64,000 bases of DNA from Rhodeus uyekii (Eukaryota; Chordata; Actinopteri; Cypriniformes; Acheilognathidae): contig JAWRVZ010000016.1 of assembly GCA_037043235.1 (NCBI GenBank), forward strand, positions 5,067,001 through 5,131,000. Direction: 5' to 3'. The translations under genes and the position numbers were made by a program. Shown one piece after another: positions 1 through 20,840 of the stretch (the stretch's first letter is position 1; each line of letters starts with the position of its first letter). The notes under the pieces were generated by a model that saw only the letters and a program-made list of their open reading frames with translations, searched no databases and was not told the DNA's origin.

Positions 1-115
1 TGGAACAGATTAATTTGTTTTCTATTATTTCTTATGGGAAAACATGATTTGAGATACAAACAATTTGAGTTATGATTCCTGGGACAGATTATGCTCGTAT
101 CTAGAGGTATTACTG
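1..115. mobile_element. Terminal fragment of a pogo/Tigger-like DNA element
   Basis: The segment ends in GAGGTATTACTG followed by TA. This is the reverse complement of the CAGTAATACCTC terminus seen on several elements in this window. Read in reverse it matches the segment starting at 18703 closely, sharing the 'gatac(g/a)agcataatc' and 'cccataagaaataa' blocks, so both are the same subfamily. Termini of the type CAG..ATACCTCG with a TA target are known for Tigger/pogo transposons. The fragment lies in a cope intron, and its other end is outside the window. Confidence 0.7.
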
Positions 116-209
116 TATTTGTTTTTTAATGTCTTACAGGTTTGGTGAACTGACCCTTTAACTCATAGACCAAATGGTTATAGAGATGGAAAGGTTTGGC
201 TGCACAAAC

Positions 210-768
210 CTCTTGCCTTCACTGGACAAATACTCAGCAAACATCCTGACAGCCTGCATCTCCTCAGACGCGCTGGGCTTTATTTCATCCAGAACCACAC
301 CATACTTCCTCTGAGAAGACAGCAGAAACCATCACTTTTAATAACACCACTAACAAAAGCACAAACACACATATATTTTATACACACACACAGCACAACA
401 ACAGACTGAAGCTAAACAGGACTTACCTGAGCAATATATGCTCTGTACAGAAAAATGTTCTTCTCTGCATCTTTTTCTGGCCCTGATGTCTAAGGGAAAC
501 ATAATATACATGTACACGTTGTTGTCGTTTGTTCATTACAGTCTTGTATTGAGATCCTGAATATAGTGAAGCTGTAATGAATTAGCCACCGGCTAACAGA
601 CATACAAACTATACGCGTTTCAGCAGGAAACGGCTTCGCTTCATGGGGAATATTTTCGACACTCACCTTCACTTTTTGGGCTTCGTTAATGCAGTGTTGA
701 TAACTGCCGATGTAAAAGGCGTTTTTAACATCGAACAGCTCGTCCACTTCGTTCTGCTGCGACGCCAT
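210..768 (-). CDS. cope: Coatomer subunit epsilon, first three coding exons (partial)
   Basis: Epsilon-COP is a subunit of the COPI coat, which drives Golgi-to-ER and intra-Golgi vesicle traffic on the cytosolic face of Golgi membranes. Exon 1 (667-768) begins with the ATG at 768 and encodes 34 residues, including EVDELFDVKNAFYIGSYQ, almost identical to the N terminus of vertebrate COPE. Exon 2 (427-489) encodes a segment with EKNIFLYRAYIAQ. Exon 3 (210-310) encodes RKYGVVLDEIKPS and AVRMFAEYLSSEGK. All junctions are GT/AG, and phases are 0 after exons 1 and 2. The remaining TPR-like exons are off the left edge; 1-209 holds only intron and a transposon end. The match is unambiguous. Confidence 0.95.
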
Positions 769-790
769 GTTTGAGAAACGTCAACTCTGT

Positions 791-810
791 CGACGTCACT
801 ATGGCCACGT
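791..810 (-). promoter_or_regulatory. Candidate CRE-like and Golgi-stress (GASE-like) sites upstream of cope
   Basis: Between 23 and 42 bp upstream of the cope start codon, the minus strand carries ACGTGGC (804-810) and TGACGTCG (791-798). ACGTGGC equals the published core of the Golgi-apparatus stress response element, and TGACGTC is a CRE/ATF-type core. Only the sequence match is seen; function is inferred from a coat-protein gene being a sensible target. Confidence 0.35.
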
Positions 811-1093
811 AACCAGAACAGCTTTCCTCGTTTCGCGGATGAATTCACACCGTGAGTGTGTGTGAATGGTGTCCTCTTGTGGCATCGTAAGAAACAGGCG
901 AACATATATTCTGTTTAGTGCTGCTTTCTGCTCACTGCGAACGAAGTCTAGCTCTGTTTGACCCAGTTATGCTTATGGTTATGGTTGGTGTGTCCAGAAA
1001 GGTTTGCTTTCTGCAAAGGGCGTGCTTGCTGTGTAGCCTACCTGACAAACATGTGCACATAATCACTGAAACTAAACTTATACACACAAACAG

Positions 1094-2560
1094 TACAGCC
1101 ATCGCCAAAAGTTTTGAGAATGACAAAAATAATCATTGTCTCAAAATCTGCTGCTTCAGTTTTTATGATGGCTATTTGCATATACTGCAGAATATTATGA
1201 AGAGTGATCAGATGTGTTGTAAAATTGTAAAGTCCCTCTTTGTCATGAAAATGAATCCCCAAAACGTTTCGGCCCTGCTAGTAAAGAACCAGCTCACATC
1301 ATGTCAGTGGTTCTCTAGTTAATACAGATGAGTGTTGACAAGGACAAGGCAAGACATCACTCTGCCATGCTGACTGAGTTAGAGAAACAAACTGGAAGCT
1401 TTAAAAGGAGGCTGGTGCTTGAAATCATTGTTCTTCCTCTGTTAACCTTGGTTACCTGCAAGGAAACATCATTGTTTGCACAAACAGGGATTCATAGGCA
1501 AGGATATTTCTGCTAGTAAGATTGCAGCTAAATCAACCATTTATTGGATCATCAAGAGCATCAAGGAGAGATGTTCAATTGTTGTGAAAAGGCTTCAGAG
1601 CACCCAAGAAAGACCAGTAAGTGCCAGGACTGTCTCCTAAAGTTGATTCAGTTTGGGATAAGGACTCCGCCAGTGCAGAGTTTGATCAGGATTGGCAGCA
1701 GGTTTGAGGGCATCTGCCCAGTGAGTGAGGATGGCCTGGTGTCCAGAAGGGCTGCAAAGAAGCCACTTCTCTCCAGGAAAAACATCAGGGACAGGCTGAT
1801 AATCTGCAGAAGGTACAGGGATTGGACTACTGAGGACTGGGGTAAAGTCACTTTCTCTGATGAATCCCCTTTCCCCTTGGCATCCAGAAAAAATATTGTC
1901 CGGAGAAGAAAAGGTGAATGGTACCATCAGTCATGTGTCATGCCGACAGTAAAGCGTCCTGAGACCATTCATGTGTGCGGTTACTTCCCAGCCAATGGAG
2001 TGGCTCAATCATTTTTCCTAAACACAGTCATGAATAAAGAATGATACAAAAACATCCTCTGAAAGATCATCCATTGTATCATCATCCAACTTCTCCCAAC
2101 CATCTAAGAACAGTTTGGTGATGAACATTGCATTTTCCAGTATGATGGAGCATCTTGCCATAAGGCAAAAGTGAGAACTAAGTGGCTTGAGGAACAAAAC
2201 ATGGACATTTTTGGGTCCATTTTGGGGCCAGGTAACTCTCCAGACCTTAATCCCATTGAGAATTTGTGGGCTTGTCCTCAAGAAGCGGGTGAACAAACAA
2301 AAGCCCACAAATTCTAACAAACTCCAAAGATTGACAATGCAAAAATGGCTTCCATCAGTCAGGATGTGGCCCAGAATATGACTAACTTTTCATAAACTTA
2401 TAATAATTGTCAATAAAAGCCTTTAACACTTCTGAAATGCTTGTAGTTATACTTCATAGACCATAGTAAAATCGGAAAAAAAGATCTAAAAACACTGAAG
2501 CAGCAGATTTTGTAAAAATGTATATTTGTGTTATTCTCAAAACATTAGGCCACAGCTGTA
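1094..2560 (+). mobile_element. Tc1-like transposon with decayed transposase
   Basis: The left end (TACAGCC...CCAAAAGTTTTGAGAAT from 1094) is the inverted counterpart of the right end (ATTCTCAAAACATTAGGCCA...GCTGTA, finishing at 2560). The similarity continues inward through AAATCTGCTGCTTCAG for about 75 bp. TA lies at both edges, as expected for Tc1/mariner. The interior carries the transposase remnant described separately. It sits upstream of cope and downstream of the SCaMC-like gene. Confidence 0.85.
1328..2400 (+). pseudogene. Tc1-like transposase remnant
   Basis: Reading starts at 1328 with MSVDKDKARHHSAMLTELEK and continues in different frames. The clearest block (about 1760-2040) contains RDWTTEDWGKVTFSDES, the region around the first catalytic Asp of the Tc1 DDE domain. 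Later text reads as FLGPFWGQVTLQTLIPLRI, a shifted version of the usual 'GNSPDLNPIENLW' block. Several frameshifts and stops separate these blocks, so no functional transposase is encoded. Confidence 0.85.
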
Positions 2561-3534
2561 CATCAGTGAAGTTACATTTTTGCTTTCTTTATTTGTACTT
2601 TTTGATATTTTAAAGGATATTGGAAAGTAAAAGAGATTTTTAATTTAGGCTAACTTAATTTACTTAAAATATTTGTATAATATTACAATAAAACATTTGC
2701 AACTTGTCCATACCTTAAATTTATGAGCACAGTTAAACTTTTTAAAAGTTGACTTATGTCTGAATGTATTGGTTTTACTGTGTTCATTGTGTTGATTTTA
2801 ATTGGGAGGACAGAAGTCACAGAAAAAATCCTGTAAATTAAGACAAGGCACTAACACACACACACACACACACACACATTTTTGTCCAAATAATTCAAAT
2901 GATTATATTACATGTTTGAATTTCCCATGTTCTTATTCTTGTTTGTTTTTTGTCTCATTGAAAGTTACTCCATCTACCATCATCAACCATCTTAATATCA
3001 GACCTCATAGACAACAGTTTGGTACTGAATTTTAAATTGTTTATTATTGATTTGTTTTATACAGATGTGCCAAGTGTAGATTTGTATTACAGTTCCAGAC
3101 TCTTTGAAGTTCAAACTGTATATACACATAATTAGATAAAAAGGATAGCAACAATTTTAACTTATGCACAGACTTTAGTGACAATTGGGCTTTAGACCAC
3201 AAGGGAAAATAATAAAGGAAAAGCCTATTTTTCACTTTCCCACCAGTGTCACAGTGCAAGTGCATCATATTGCACGAAGCAAATAATGATTTTTGATGTC
3301 AGAATAACATAATTAACAATTCATGACAAAAAAAGCCTATGAAATCTTAACCCAAATGACGTATAATAACTCAAAAAGTGATGCACAATACTAATGTGGT
3401 GCTCATGTACTTACAGAATCATGATCATATACTTGTTATAAGGCTCAGATTTCAATAGGTAACACAGAATGTACATGATCTAACATAATTCAAAGAGATA
3501 AAAAACACTGACTCAAAACCATTATTATTCTACA
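2561..3534. other. Intergenic and probable 3'-UTR stretch
   Basis: AT-rich sequence between the Tc1 copy and the last exon of the SCaMC-like gene. It contains a (CA)n tract at 2853-2878. A minus-strand AATAAA at 3040-3045 is a reasonable poly(A) signal for the carrier gene about 0.5 kb downstream of its stop. No coding similarity was seen. Confidence 0.5.
3040..3045 (-). terminator. Candidate poly(A) signal of the SCaMC-like gene
   Basis: AATAAA on the minus strand, 490 bp downstream of the stop codon at 3535. Chosen by position only. Confidence 0.4.
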
Positions 3535-12474
<8,940 letters not shown>

Positions 12475-12570
12475 GATGTAAAAGACAAATGCGTTACCCT
12501 GGTGAAGCTATTAGTTTAATAGGTGATGTCTTTTGAGCTCATAATGCTGAGTCACATCTCTTGCCAGAGG

Positions 12571-12702
12571 ATGGGGGTCCAGCGCAGCATCCTCCTCCTC
12601 CTCCTCCTCCTCTCCTGCGGTACCGCGGCTGACCAGCGGGTGGCCCTGCGCTGCGGGTCGCTGGCTCAGCAGTGTTCACAGACCAAACATGGGCATTTCT
12701 AA
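12571..12702 (+). other. Short ORF with signal-peptide-like start, function unknown
   Basis: An ATG at 12571, 97 bp upstream of the divergently transcribed carrier start, opens a 43-codon ORF. It reads MGVQRSILLLLLLLSC and continues ADQRVALRCGSLAQQC before a stop. It looks like a secretory leader with cysteines, but the Leu run is simply a translated (CTC)n microsatellite (about 12588-12612). No downstream exon was recognised. It is more likely chance or 5'-flanking sequence than a gene. Confidence 0.15.
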
Positions 12703-13503
12703 AAGCAAACCTTTGGGTGCCTGATCACATTTTACAATCCATTCCTACTAAAATGTTATCTAATATATTTGTCAAAGATTAGGCCTACTTCAAACATGCA
12801 AAAGCATTCTGGGTGAAGGTTGGGATGGAGAAGAAATACAATCTTTTGCTGGCAGGCTGCCACTGCTATACTTAGAGTTCGGCTTGTTAATGTCAGATTT
12901 TCCATCTATTTTCAGAAAATGACGTCTAATTGCTTGCATCGATGGCAACTTTGCCTAGCTTCTGATGAAGGCTTTATAGTTTTAGAGTATAGCTAGCCTG
13001 AGCTAATGCAAAGGGGTTTCACTCAAACGCTATACTTAATATTAACCTGTTGTTTGTGCTACTATGAATTATAAAAGTCTAGATTTTATAGACTTTTACT
13101 ATAAAATGAATTATAATGAATTATTAGCCTAAAGGTCATCTAAAAGATTAGAACTGCTGTTAAATGACAAGAGCCAACACGGGGAAACTCAAAGGTCAAA
13201 CCAACATAAGATCTGGCGTTACCGATGACCTACAGTACACATATTAATCATTTATTAAACATACATCAAGCTTTCTTTAATCAATGAAACACAAAAAAGA
13301 GTCATTATCCAACTTGATTGAAGTGGGCCACTGTTTGTTGAACGTTTTCTTTATGACTTTTGATTACTTTAAGGTTCAGCCATGATATTTCAATTTGAAT
13401 ATGATTTATATAATGTAATTTTGCAAGGTAGGCCTATATCATTAACAAAAATAAACATGCATCCTGACAAATTTATTTTATAGTAAAGTGAGATGATAAT
13501 TTG
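12703..13503. other. Intergenic stretch, nothing recognised
   Basis: AT-rich sequence between the divergent SCaMC-like gene and the first SINE. No ORF with protein similarity, terminal repeats or long simple repeat was seen. Confidence 0.5.
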
Positions 13504-13504
13504 A

Positions 13505-13672
13505 GCTTTCCTGTAGTTCAATCAGTAGAGAGTGGCGCTTGCAACATCAAGATCATGGGTTCGATTCCAAAGGAAAGCAAGAACTGATTAGAATGTCAAT
13601 GTGTTTCTTGAATTCATTGAACGTCGCTTTGGATAAAAGCATCTGCCAGATGTATAAATGTAAATGCAATCA
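13505..13672 (+). mobile_element. tRNA-derived SINE
   Basis: It starts with a tRNA-like head: 'ctttcctgtagttcaatcag' as A-box region and 'catgggttcgattcc' as B box. A short body follows (gaactgattagaatgtcaat) and then the tail 'ggataaaagcatctgcca' ending in 'tgtaaatg'. The same head-body-tail order occurs at 16268, 30316, 40900 and 41750. It resembles HAmo-like SINEs described from carp-like fishes, but the name is not proven here. Confidence 0.8.
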
Positions 13673-14728
13673 AATGAGTCTGTCTTAATTAAAAACACAT
13701 GGTTTATTAACACATTATCAAATAACCATATTCAACAACAAATTTAACAAACCCCAAAACATATAGCCTATACAGCTGAGTCAAATGCATTAGTTCACTC
13801 AATTCAAGTATAAACTTGAAAATGACTGACAGAATGGGTTGACATTAAATTTGAACAAATCATAATATCAGAATATTTATAAATCTTAACACTGATGAAA
13901 ATGAGATCTACAACATATTAAAATGACTATAAAATGTGCAACAACAAAACTGTTCTAATAAAAAACTGGGAACATAAAGCGTAACCATGTTGTAAAACTT
14001 TTCTTAACACTTTAAATGACTTTCTATAGTGTCAGTATTTTAAGCATCTGAAGTTTGCTCTTCTCGTTCTTTCTTCACTCCACAGATTCAACTTCATGCC
14101 TCTCCTTCCTTTCTCTCATCTCTGATCTCTCATTTCCTATTTCCTGACCACACTCATTTCTGTTTACTAAAAAAAGATTGCACATCAACTACAAAATAAC
14201 CAGCGAATGTCAGTTCATTCAATAAAATTAAGAATTTCTGAAGGTTAAAGGTGGCCTACTTTATCCAGTCACACTTTTATTTGTTTTGTTCTTTACAATT
14301 GCTAAAACTCTTCACACATTGACACTTCACACACCACAGCAGTTTATTGAAGAATAAACCGAAGATCATTTATCGCCACTTTGGCACAAAATACTTTCAA
14401 TAAAGACATCTTTCAATTTACATGAATTATGTTCTCACTCAGACACCAAACGCCACCAAAACTTTATGAATTAGCACATTTACATGCATTATCTGTAGTG
14501 ACAATCAAAACAGAAGCTGTCACAATATTTATTTGGATTTTGTGAGCAACCTAACTTAGAAATAAAAACTTGTCAACGGGTTTCCATCATTTTTTCTTGA
14601 AGAAGTCCTTTGAGGCGTTCCACAGTCACCAGTGTCATATTGCATCAGCCAAAACTATTTTATTATTTAGAGAAATAGGGTCCCTTTAATTAAAAACCAT
14701 TGTCATGCCCTGAAAGTGGAAGACAGAC
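13673..14728. other. Intergenic stretch, nothing recognised
   Basis: AT-rich non-coding sequence between the SINE and the GATA array. No gene or clear element was seen. Confidence 0.5.
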
Positions 14729-15340
<612 letters not shown>

Positions 15341-15368
15341 ACATGCGTTTCGGGTTGGAGAGATTTTA

Positions 15369-15412
15369 GAAATCTGAAAATGGGAAATGACGTGCTCCTC
15401 TATGTTCTAGAA
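15369..15412 (+). promoter_or_regulatory. Candidate heat shock elements of dnajb1
   Basis: TTCTAGAA at 15405-15412 is an ideal tail-to-tail pair of HSF units. GAA units also occur at 15369, 15376 and 15384, and a TTC at 15425. The pair lies about 50 bp upstream of the TATA-like box. DNAJB1 (Hsp40) is a classic HSF1 target, so this is a plausible heat-inducible promoter. Binding itself is inferred. Confidence 0.65.
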
Positions 15413-15462
15413 AGCGCCCTCTGATTCCAGAGCTGCATTGGCACAGGGGAGGGAGCCGTGGC

Positions 15463-15470
15463 TATTTAAA
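15463..15470 (+). promoter_or_regulatory. TATA-like box of dnajb1
   Basis: TATTTAAA within 'ggctatttaaagagag', 157 bp upstream of the start codon. This leaves room for a 5' UTR of about 130 nt. Confidence 0.6.
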
Positions 15471-15626
15471 GAGAGTAAAATAACACAAGATCTTTAGTGC
15501 TGAGTAACCGCCTCCAAACAGACACAACAGGATCAACTAAGCATCTGTGTCACGGTTTAAAGAGGCAAGCTTTGACTCCGCTCTCAGTCACGACGGGCGA
15601 ATCCTCGGAGCTCTGCATCGGAGAAA

Positions 15627-17284
15627 ATGGGCAAGGATTTCTACAAAATATTGGGAATCGCGAAAGGAGCATCAGACGACGACATCAAAAAAGCGTACAG
15701 AAAACAAGCTCTGAAATGGCATCCTGACAAAAACAAGGCGGCCAATGCGGAGGAGAAATTCAAGGAGGTCGCGGAGGCTTATGAAGTTCTCAGTGATCCG
15801 AAGAAACGGGAAATATACGACCAGTACGGCGAAGAAGGTAGGATCCATCCACCCATCCCTGTAATACAGCCATATTAACAGCGAACACGATGCTTAATCC
15901 TTCTGCTCCTCTTCTAATATGTCGGATGTAGTCAAATATGTTGAAAGGAAAACCAAAATCTATTCAATTACCCTACAGAACGACTATACGAAGTTGACCA
16001 TATGGAGTCACTGTTTTATTGTGCTGGCAGAGCTCAAACAAGGCATTTTTTGGTCGGAAACAAAGCTATGTATTCTATGTGAGCGTCGAAATTAGATTAT
16101 TATCTGTTTCTGAATGTGCGTATATCCGAATCCGAATCTGAATCCGAATCTGCCAAGTATATGTACATACACAGGGAAATTGTTTTGGTGACAGAAGAAG
16201 CTTCCAGTACACAGAGCCAACAATAGTACAGATAAAGTCATAAAGATATACAAGATATATCTTATAGAAGGCTTTCCTGTAGCTCAGTGTGGCGCTTGCA
16301 ACGCCAAGATCATGGGTTCGACTCCCATGGAAAGCAAGATCTGATTAGAATGTCAATGTGGATGTGGTCCTTGAATGATGTCGCTTTGGATAAAAGCATC
16401 AGCCAAATGCATCAATGTAAATGTAAAAAATACACGCACATATATATATATATATATATATATAGTAGTGTATAAATAAAGAAAAATAGACAAATTTGTA
16501 TGCAAGAGTAGTGTATTAGTAGTATTGGGATACATATAGAAGTGGGTTGTATCTTAATGTTGCATGGATCCCGTGGCCTAGATCCAAATCTTCCACAGAG
16601 ATAAAACTGTTTTCTCTTAAATCTATGCATTTGTAGGCCTTAAAGGAGGTGGAGGAGCGTCCGACGGGCCGGGTGGAAACTTCACCTACACCTTCCATGG
16701 AGATCCTCACGCAACGTTTGCCACGTTTTTCGGGGGAGCCAATCCTTTCGAGATCTTTTTTGGCAGGAAAGTCAATGGACGAGATGACGATGACATGGAG
16801 GTGGACGGAAGTGACCCCTTTGGTTCATTTACGAGTTTTAACATAAATGGATTTCCACGCGATCGGCACGTTGGTCAGGGCGGCCCGCCTCGCAGAAAGC
16901 AGGACCCGGCGATCCACCACGAGCTCCGGGTGTCTCTGGAGGAGGTGTTTCATGGCTGCACCAAACGCATGAAGATCTCACGCAAGCGCTTGAATCCGGA
17001 CGGACGGACCTTGAGAACCGAGGACAAAATCCTCACTATTGAGATCAAGCGTGGCTGGAAAGAGGGAACCAAAATCACGTTTCCACGCGAGGGTGACGAA
17101 TCGCCCAACACCATCCCTGCTGATATTGTGTTCGTCATAAAAGACAAGCCTCATGCCCACTTTCGACGAGAAGGGTCAGATATCGTTTACCCGGTCCGGG
17201 TCAGTTTGCGGCAGGTGAGAAGAGCACTTACAAATGAATCTATCTATCTATCTGTTTGTATGTTTGTCTATCTATCTATCCATT

Positions 17285-17365
<81 letters not shown>

Positions 17366-18885
17366 CTCTGTCTGATTGCAGTATGTATAAATTATACAAT
17401 TACTGCAATACCAATTAAATGTTTTTACTTGTTTTATATATTTCCCTAGCTAAAAATGTTACATTACTTGTGTGAAATTTTGTCTCTTACATAATGCAGT
17501 TTGTAGGAGAAGGAAAATCAGCTGTTGTGAGATGCCAGGAAAGGAGCTCGCCCACTTAAACTGTTAACTGCCATCAAGATGTAGTTCTATGGCAGAATCA
17601 TGTGTCTGTACATAGAGTACCAAACCCGTCAAAACAATAAAATATGCTTTTAGGCTGTTGAACGCATGATGAAAGGGAAAGAGTTGGATCCATTTCTGCA
17701 CACAATATCTGCAGGATTATGAATGATGGCAGTGGTTTGCATCATAGTGTGAAAGCTTCATACTGGCACATGTAACTTCTGAAATTCTCAGTTTACTTTC
17801 CTGATATCTGTTATTTAAGACGAAAGTGTAAAGGATACACTGTGAATCAGGATGGATATATATTCTTGACAACAACAAAAAAATTAAATGAAGACTTTTC
17901 TAAAAGCAGGTCCAATTATCTTCAAACTGGTAGCATAGGTAAAGAGAGAGAATCAGTTTGCTGGAACAACGTTTATTTAAACGGAAGTGCAAACAAAGGA
18001 ATGCTGAGAAATCTAGATATGTCACTGCGCAGCGTCACAACGAGAGGAAAATGGAGAGGCGAGATCTGTAAGGCTGGGGTTGAGACTCGATGGAGGTAGA
18101 AGAGCTTGAGAAGGGGAGGAACAGGGTACGCTCCAGGGCCGGAGTTGAGGAACTTGAGGAAAAGGGTCAGGTGGCGCAGCGTCCTAATGTCAGGAGGAGA
18201 GGGAAGCGCAGGGACGGACAGCCAAGGCAGACGGGACTAAAAATAAAAGCTAAACTAGACAGGAGGGCAAACGGAAAAAAGGCTAGCAAAGAGAAGGGAA
18301 AAACAAAGTAAAGAAAAAACGCAAGCAACAAACACTAAAGAAACCCAGAAACACTGAGCAAGGCTACGACAAGATCTAAACTAGAACTAGGTTAAACCAG
18401 AGACAAAGCGAGACGAGAGCCAGGGAGATTCAATCTGGCACAGGACAGACCGCAAGAGGGAAAAATAAAGGGTGACAAACAAACAAAGAACAGGTGCAAG
18501 CCATGAGAAGTAACGAGGTAACAAGGGGGTGGAGAAACAAGGCACATGACACACAACAACCATGAGGTCTAGATAAACAAAGACACAACACCAACAACTA
18601 GACAGGCACCCTGATGCAAACAGTGGCTCACGACACACATGAATAAAACTGTCAACTATAGTCAGTCAATTTGTCTTGATGACATTTTAAAATTGAACTA
18701 GAGTAATACCTTGAGATACAAGCATAATCCGTTCCCGGGCCAAAGCTTGTAACCTGAATTGCTCGTATCTCAAATCATTTTTCCCCATAAGAAATAAGAG
18801 GAAAAAAATTAATCCGTTCCGGCCCTCTAAAAAACCTTATTAGTGCTAATAACAATGGAAAAAAACGTGTTTTAATTGCTATAGA

Positions 18886-18923
<38 letters not shown>

Positions 18924-20136
18924 ATTATAGTATAAAAGGATTCCTTATAAAATAAAATGTGGTTTTAATTATGAGTTCTTGCCTTCGAGACACACGATAC
19001 AGTAGCGGCTAATGGCGGCATGTGCGGAGGTGGAGGAGGGAGGGATTACGTAGGTAACGCAAACACAATATAGAAGTGTAGTGTTTCTTCCCGTGTTGTG
19101 TATTGAATAGTCTACATGCACAATAATGTATGCCTCAGAACCTCATATTTATTAATATTGAACTCACATAACTCTTGCTGCTCCCAGCTTAATTCTGGTG
19201 AATCACTTGTCGCCCCCGGTAACCCCCTGCTTTAAAACCAAGGTGTTCCTCTAGTGGAGATCATAGTCAATTACCCCATAAATGAAGTTCCCCGTGCAGA
19301 GCGATCGTCCTATCGGGGCTTGCGGAGCGGGACAGAGTCGCTAAGTTGGCAACTGAAACGTTCTTATTTTCGGGAGCTTTCGGGATCGTGATAAAGGTCG
19401 ACCAATCGATCGCGATTGACCCGATGGCGACCAAAGATCAACCAGTCGATCGCGATGGACGGGTTGGAAACCACTGCTCAATACGTTATGACAACATATG
19501 TTTTTTAATTGCTTTAACTCATCAAAATGTGAGCAATTTTCTACTTTCACATTATAAAAGATTCAACTCTTTTTAAGTTAGTTTAATGTAATTTAAGTTT
19601 AAATTACTTAAACGTCCAAATTGATGGCACTTAATGTAAGGCACCATAGTTTTTTCCCCCTCGTTTAATCCTTGACTCTTGAAAGTAATGTAACCATGTT
19701 CAACATTTTTCAACTGCACGGGATTAAACGAAGCAAGATTTAAAAACCAAAATGGTTGAAAGGACTTGTACAGCCATTTTGATTATACTTAAAATCTAAG
19801 GCAGCAACTGAACTTGGAAGTTGACTTAGGGGAAAATGTAGAACTAATAGAGTTTTTTTTTCTTATCCTACTAACAACTGTATTGTATTTCTTTGATTAT
19901 AGTCACTGTGTGGCTGCTCCGTCACTGTGTCGACGATAGACGGTAAAACGTGCAATATGAAGATAACCGATGTTATCAAACCCGGCATGAGGAAGATCAT
20001 TGCTGGACAAGGACTGCCCTTCCCAAAGAACCCAGAACAAAGAGGGGACCTCATTGTGGAGTTTGATGTGAACTTTCCTGAGACTCTGCCATCTAATGCC
20101 AAGGATGTCCTGAAAAGACACTTACCCGTCTCATAA
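15627..20136 (+). CDS. dnajb1: DnaJ (Hsp40) homolog subfamily B member 1
   Basis: Cytosolic and nuclear Hsp40 co-chaperone that delivers clients to Hsp70 and stimulates its ATPase. Three coding exons, 15627-15837, 16637-17214 and 19903-20136, sum to 1023 bp and encode 340 aa, the same length and exon count as human DNAJB1. Exon 1 holds the J domain: MGKDFYKILGIAKGASDDDI at the N terminus and the HPD motif at residues 32-34 (ALKWHPDKNK). Exon 2 starts with the Gly/Phe-rich linker (LKGGGGASDGPGGNFTYTF) and continues into C-terminal domain I (EVFHGCTKRMKISRKRLNPD). Exon 3 completes C-terminal domain II and ends LKRHLPVS. Junctions are GT/AG. The promoter has heat shock elements. gipc1 lies 1.5 kb downstream, as in human 19p13. 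It could be one of two teleost duplicates. Confidence 0.97.
16268..16432 (+). mobile_element. tRNA-derived SINE in dnajb1 intron 1
   Basis: Best-preserved head in the window: 'ctttcctgtagctcagtgtg' (A box) and 'catgggttcgactcccatgg' (B box). The body 'ctgattagaatgtcaatgtg' and tail 'ggataaaagcatcagccaaa' ending 'tgtaaatgt' follow. A (TA)n run starts a few bases after the tail (16440-16464). Confidence 0.85.
17233..17368. repeat. (TCTA)n/(TCTG)n microsatellite in dnajb1 intron 2
   Basis: TCTA repeats with a TCTG block begin about 20 bp after the exon 2 splice donor. This is GATA/GACA on the opposite strand, the same composition as the array upstream of the gene. Confidence 0.95.
17369..18009. 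other. dnajb1 intron 2 sequence, nothing recognised
   Basis: Non-coding AT-rich intron sequence without clear repeat ends or protein similarity. Confidence 0.5.
18010..18645. repeat. Unclassified purine-rich interspersed repeat
   Basis: The composition changes sharply to GA- and AAC-rich sequence with almost no T runs, from 'tgtcactgcgcagcgtcaca' to 'gtggctcacgacaca'. It begins TGT and ends ACA, as an LTR would, and the style resembles fish LTRs, but no target duplication was found. It may also be a non-autonomous DNA element. Confidence 0.35.
18703..18840 (+). mobile_element. Terminal fragment of a pogo/Tigger-like element
   Basis: It starts 'gagtaataccttgagataca' and contains 'agcataatccgttcc' and 'ttccccataagaaataagag', which match the inverted fragment at 1-115. 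No matching right terminus was found before 19330, so it is truncated or interrupted. A (CA)n tract follows at 18891-18919. Confidence 0.6.
19330..19477. mobile_element. Probable hAT-like element end
   Basis: The block ends GGGTTGGAAACCACTG. Reversed, this is CAGTGGTTTCCAACCC, the style of hAT/Charlie termini. Just inside are two related 'gaccaatcgatcgcgat' and 'aaccagtcgatcgcgat' segments. The opposite end was not identified. Confidence 0.45.
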
Positions 20137-20840
20137 AGTGACCTTTGGACTTTAGCAACATTTCTACATGAACAATTATGTGGACTAAAATGGAAAATCC
20201 AATTTTGAGAATGTGCAATTTCTATTTTTTATCTAAACGTTTGTTACAAAATATATGTGTATATGTTATGTGACTAACACACACACATTATATTTAATTA
20301 CCGTATGTTGCATGCCTATGTACGTCAGTGATAGTGCAAGCTTAAAGTGCAATTTGTGTCTGGAAGTGTTTTTAGTTTTGTTTTTTCATGCTTCTTTTAA
20401 ATGTGCATTTAAAATGTTTTATTGAAGCGTTATACAACATCAGTATTTTGCAAACTTAATTAGAAAGATGTATTTGTTTGCCTTTTACAAGTAGAAAATT
20501 AATCTGATCATGTACTGTCTAGATGCACAAAATGATATAATTTTAGTGGATGATGGCGTGATTATGGTACCACGGATACTAGCCTTCATTCACAATGCTT
20601 AGTATTTAGCTAGACGTATTGCCTTTTCAGATCTGATGTGTCAGATCCCCGTAAATGTGAGCCACAGACTCACATAACCACCTGTCTTTGACAGAGACCA
20701 AACAAATGGTGACCGATGCTGCGTTTATTCATTGAAAGTTTGAAGAGCATTTGCTTAATTAGTATTATTTTATCTTGCATTTTTACTCCTAGTGTCTTGT
20801 GTTTGGAAGATTGTCCTGATCAGATCCTTATGATACAATT

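Noticed and set aside
1544..2044. 166-aa ORF as a host gene
   Set aside because: It lies between Tc1 inverted repeats and reads as a broken Tc1 transposase.
17234..17449. ORFs with repeated Leu-Ser-Ile-Tyr motifs after dnajb1 exon 2
   Set aside because: They are translations of the TCTA microsatellite reading through the splice donor.
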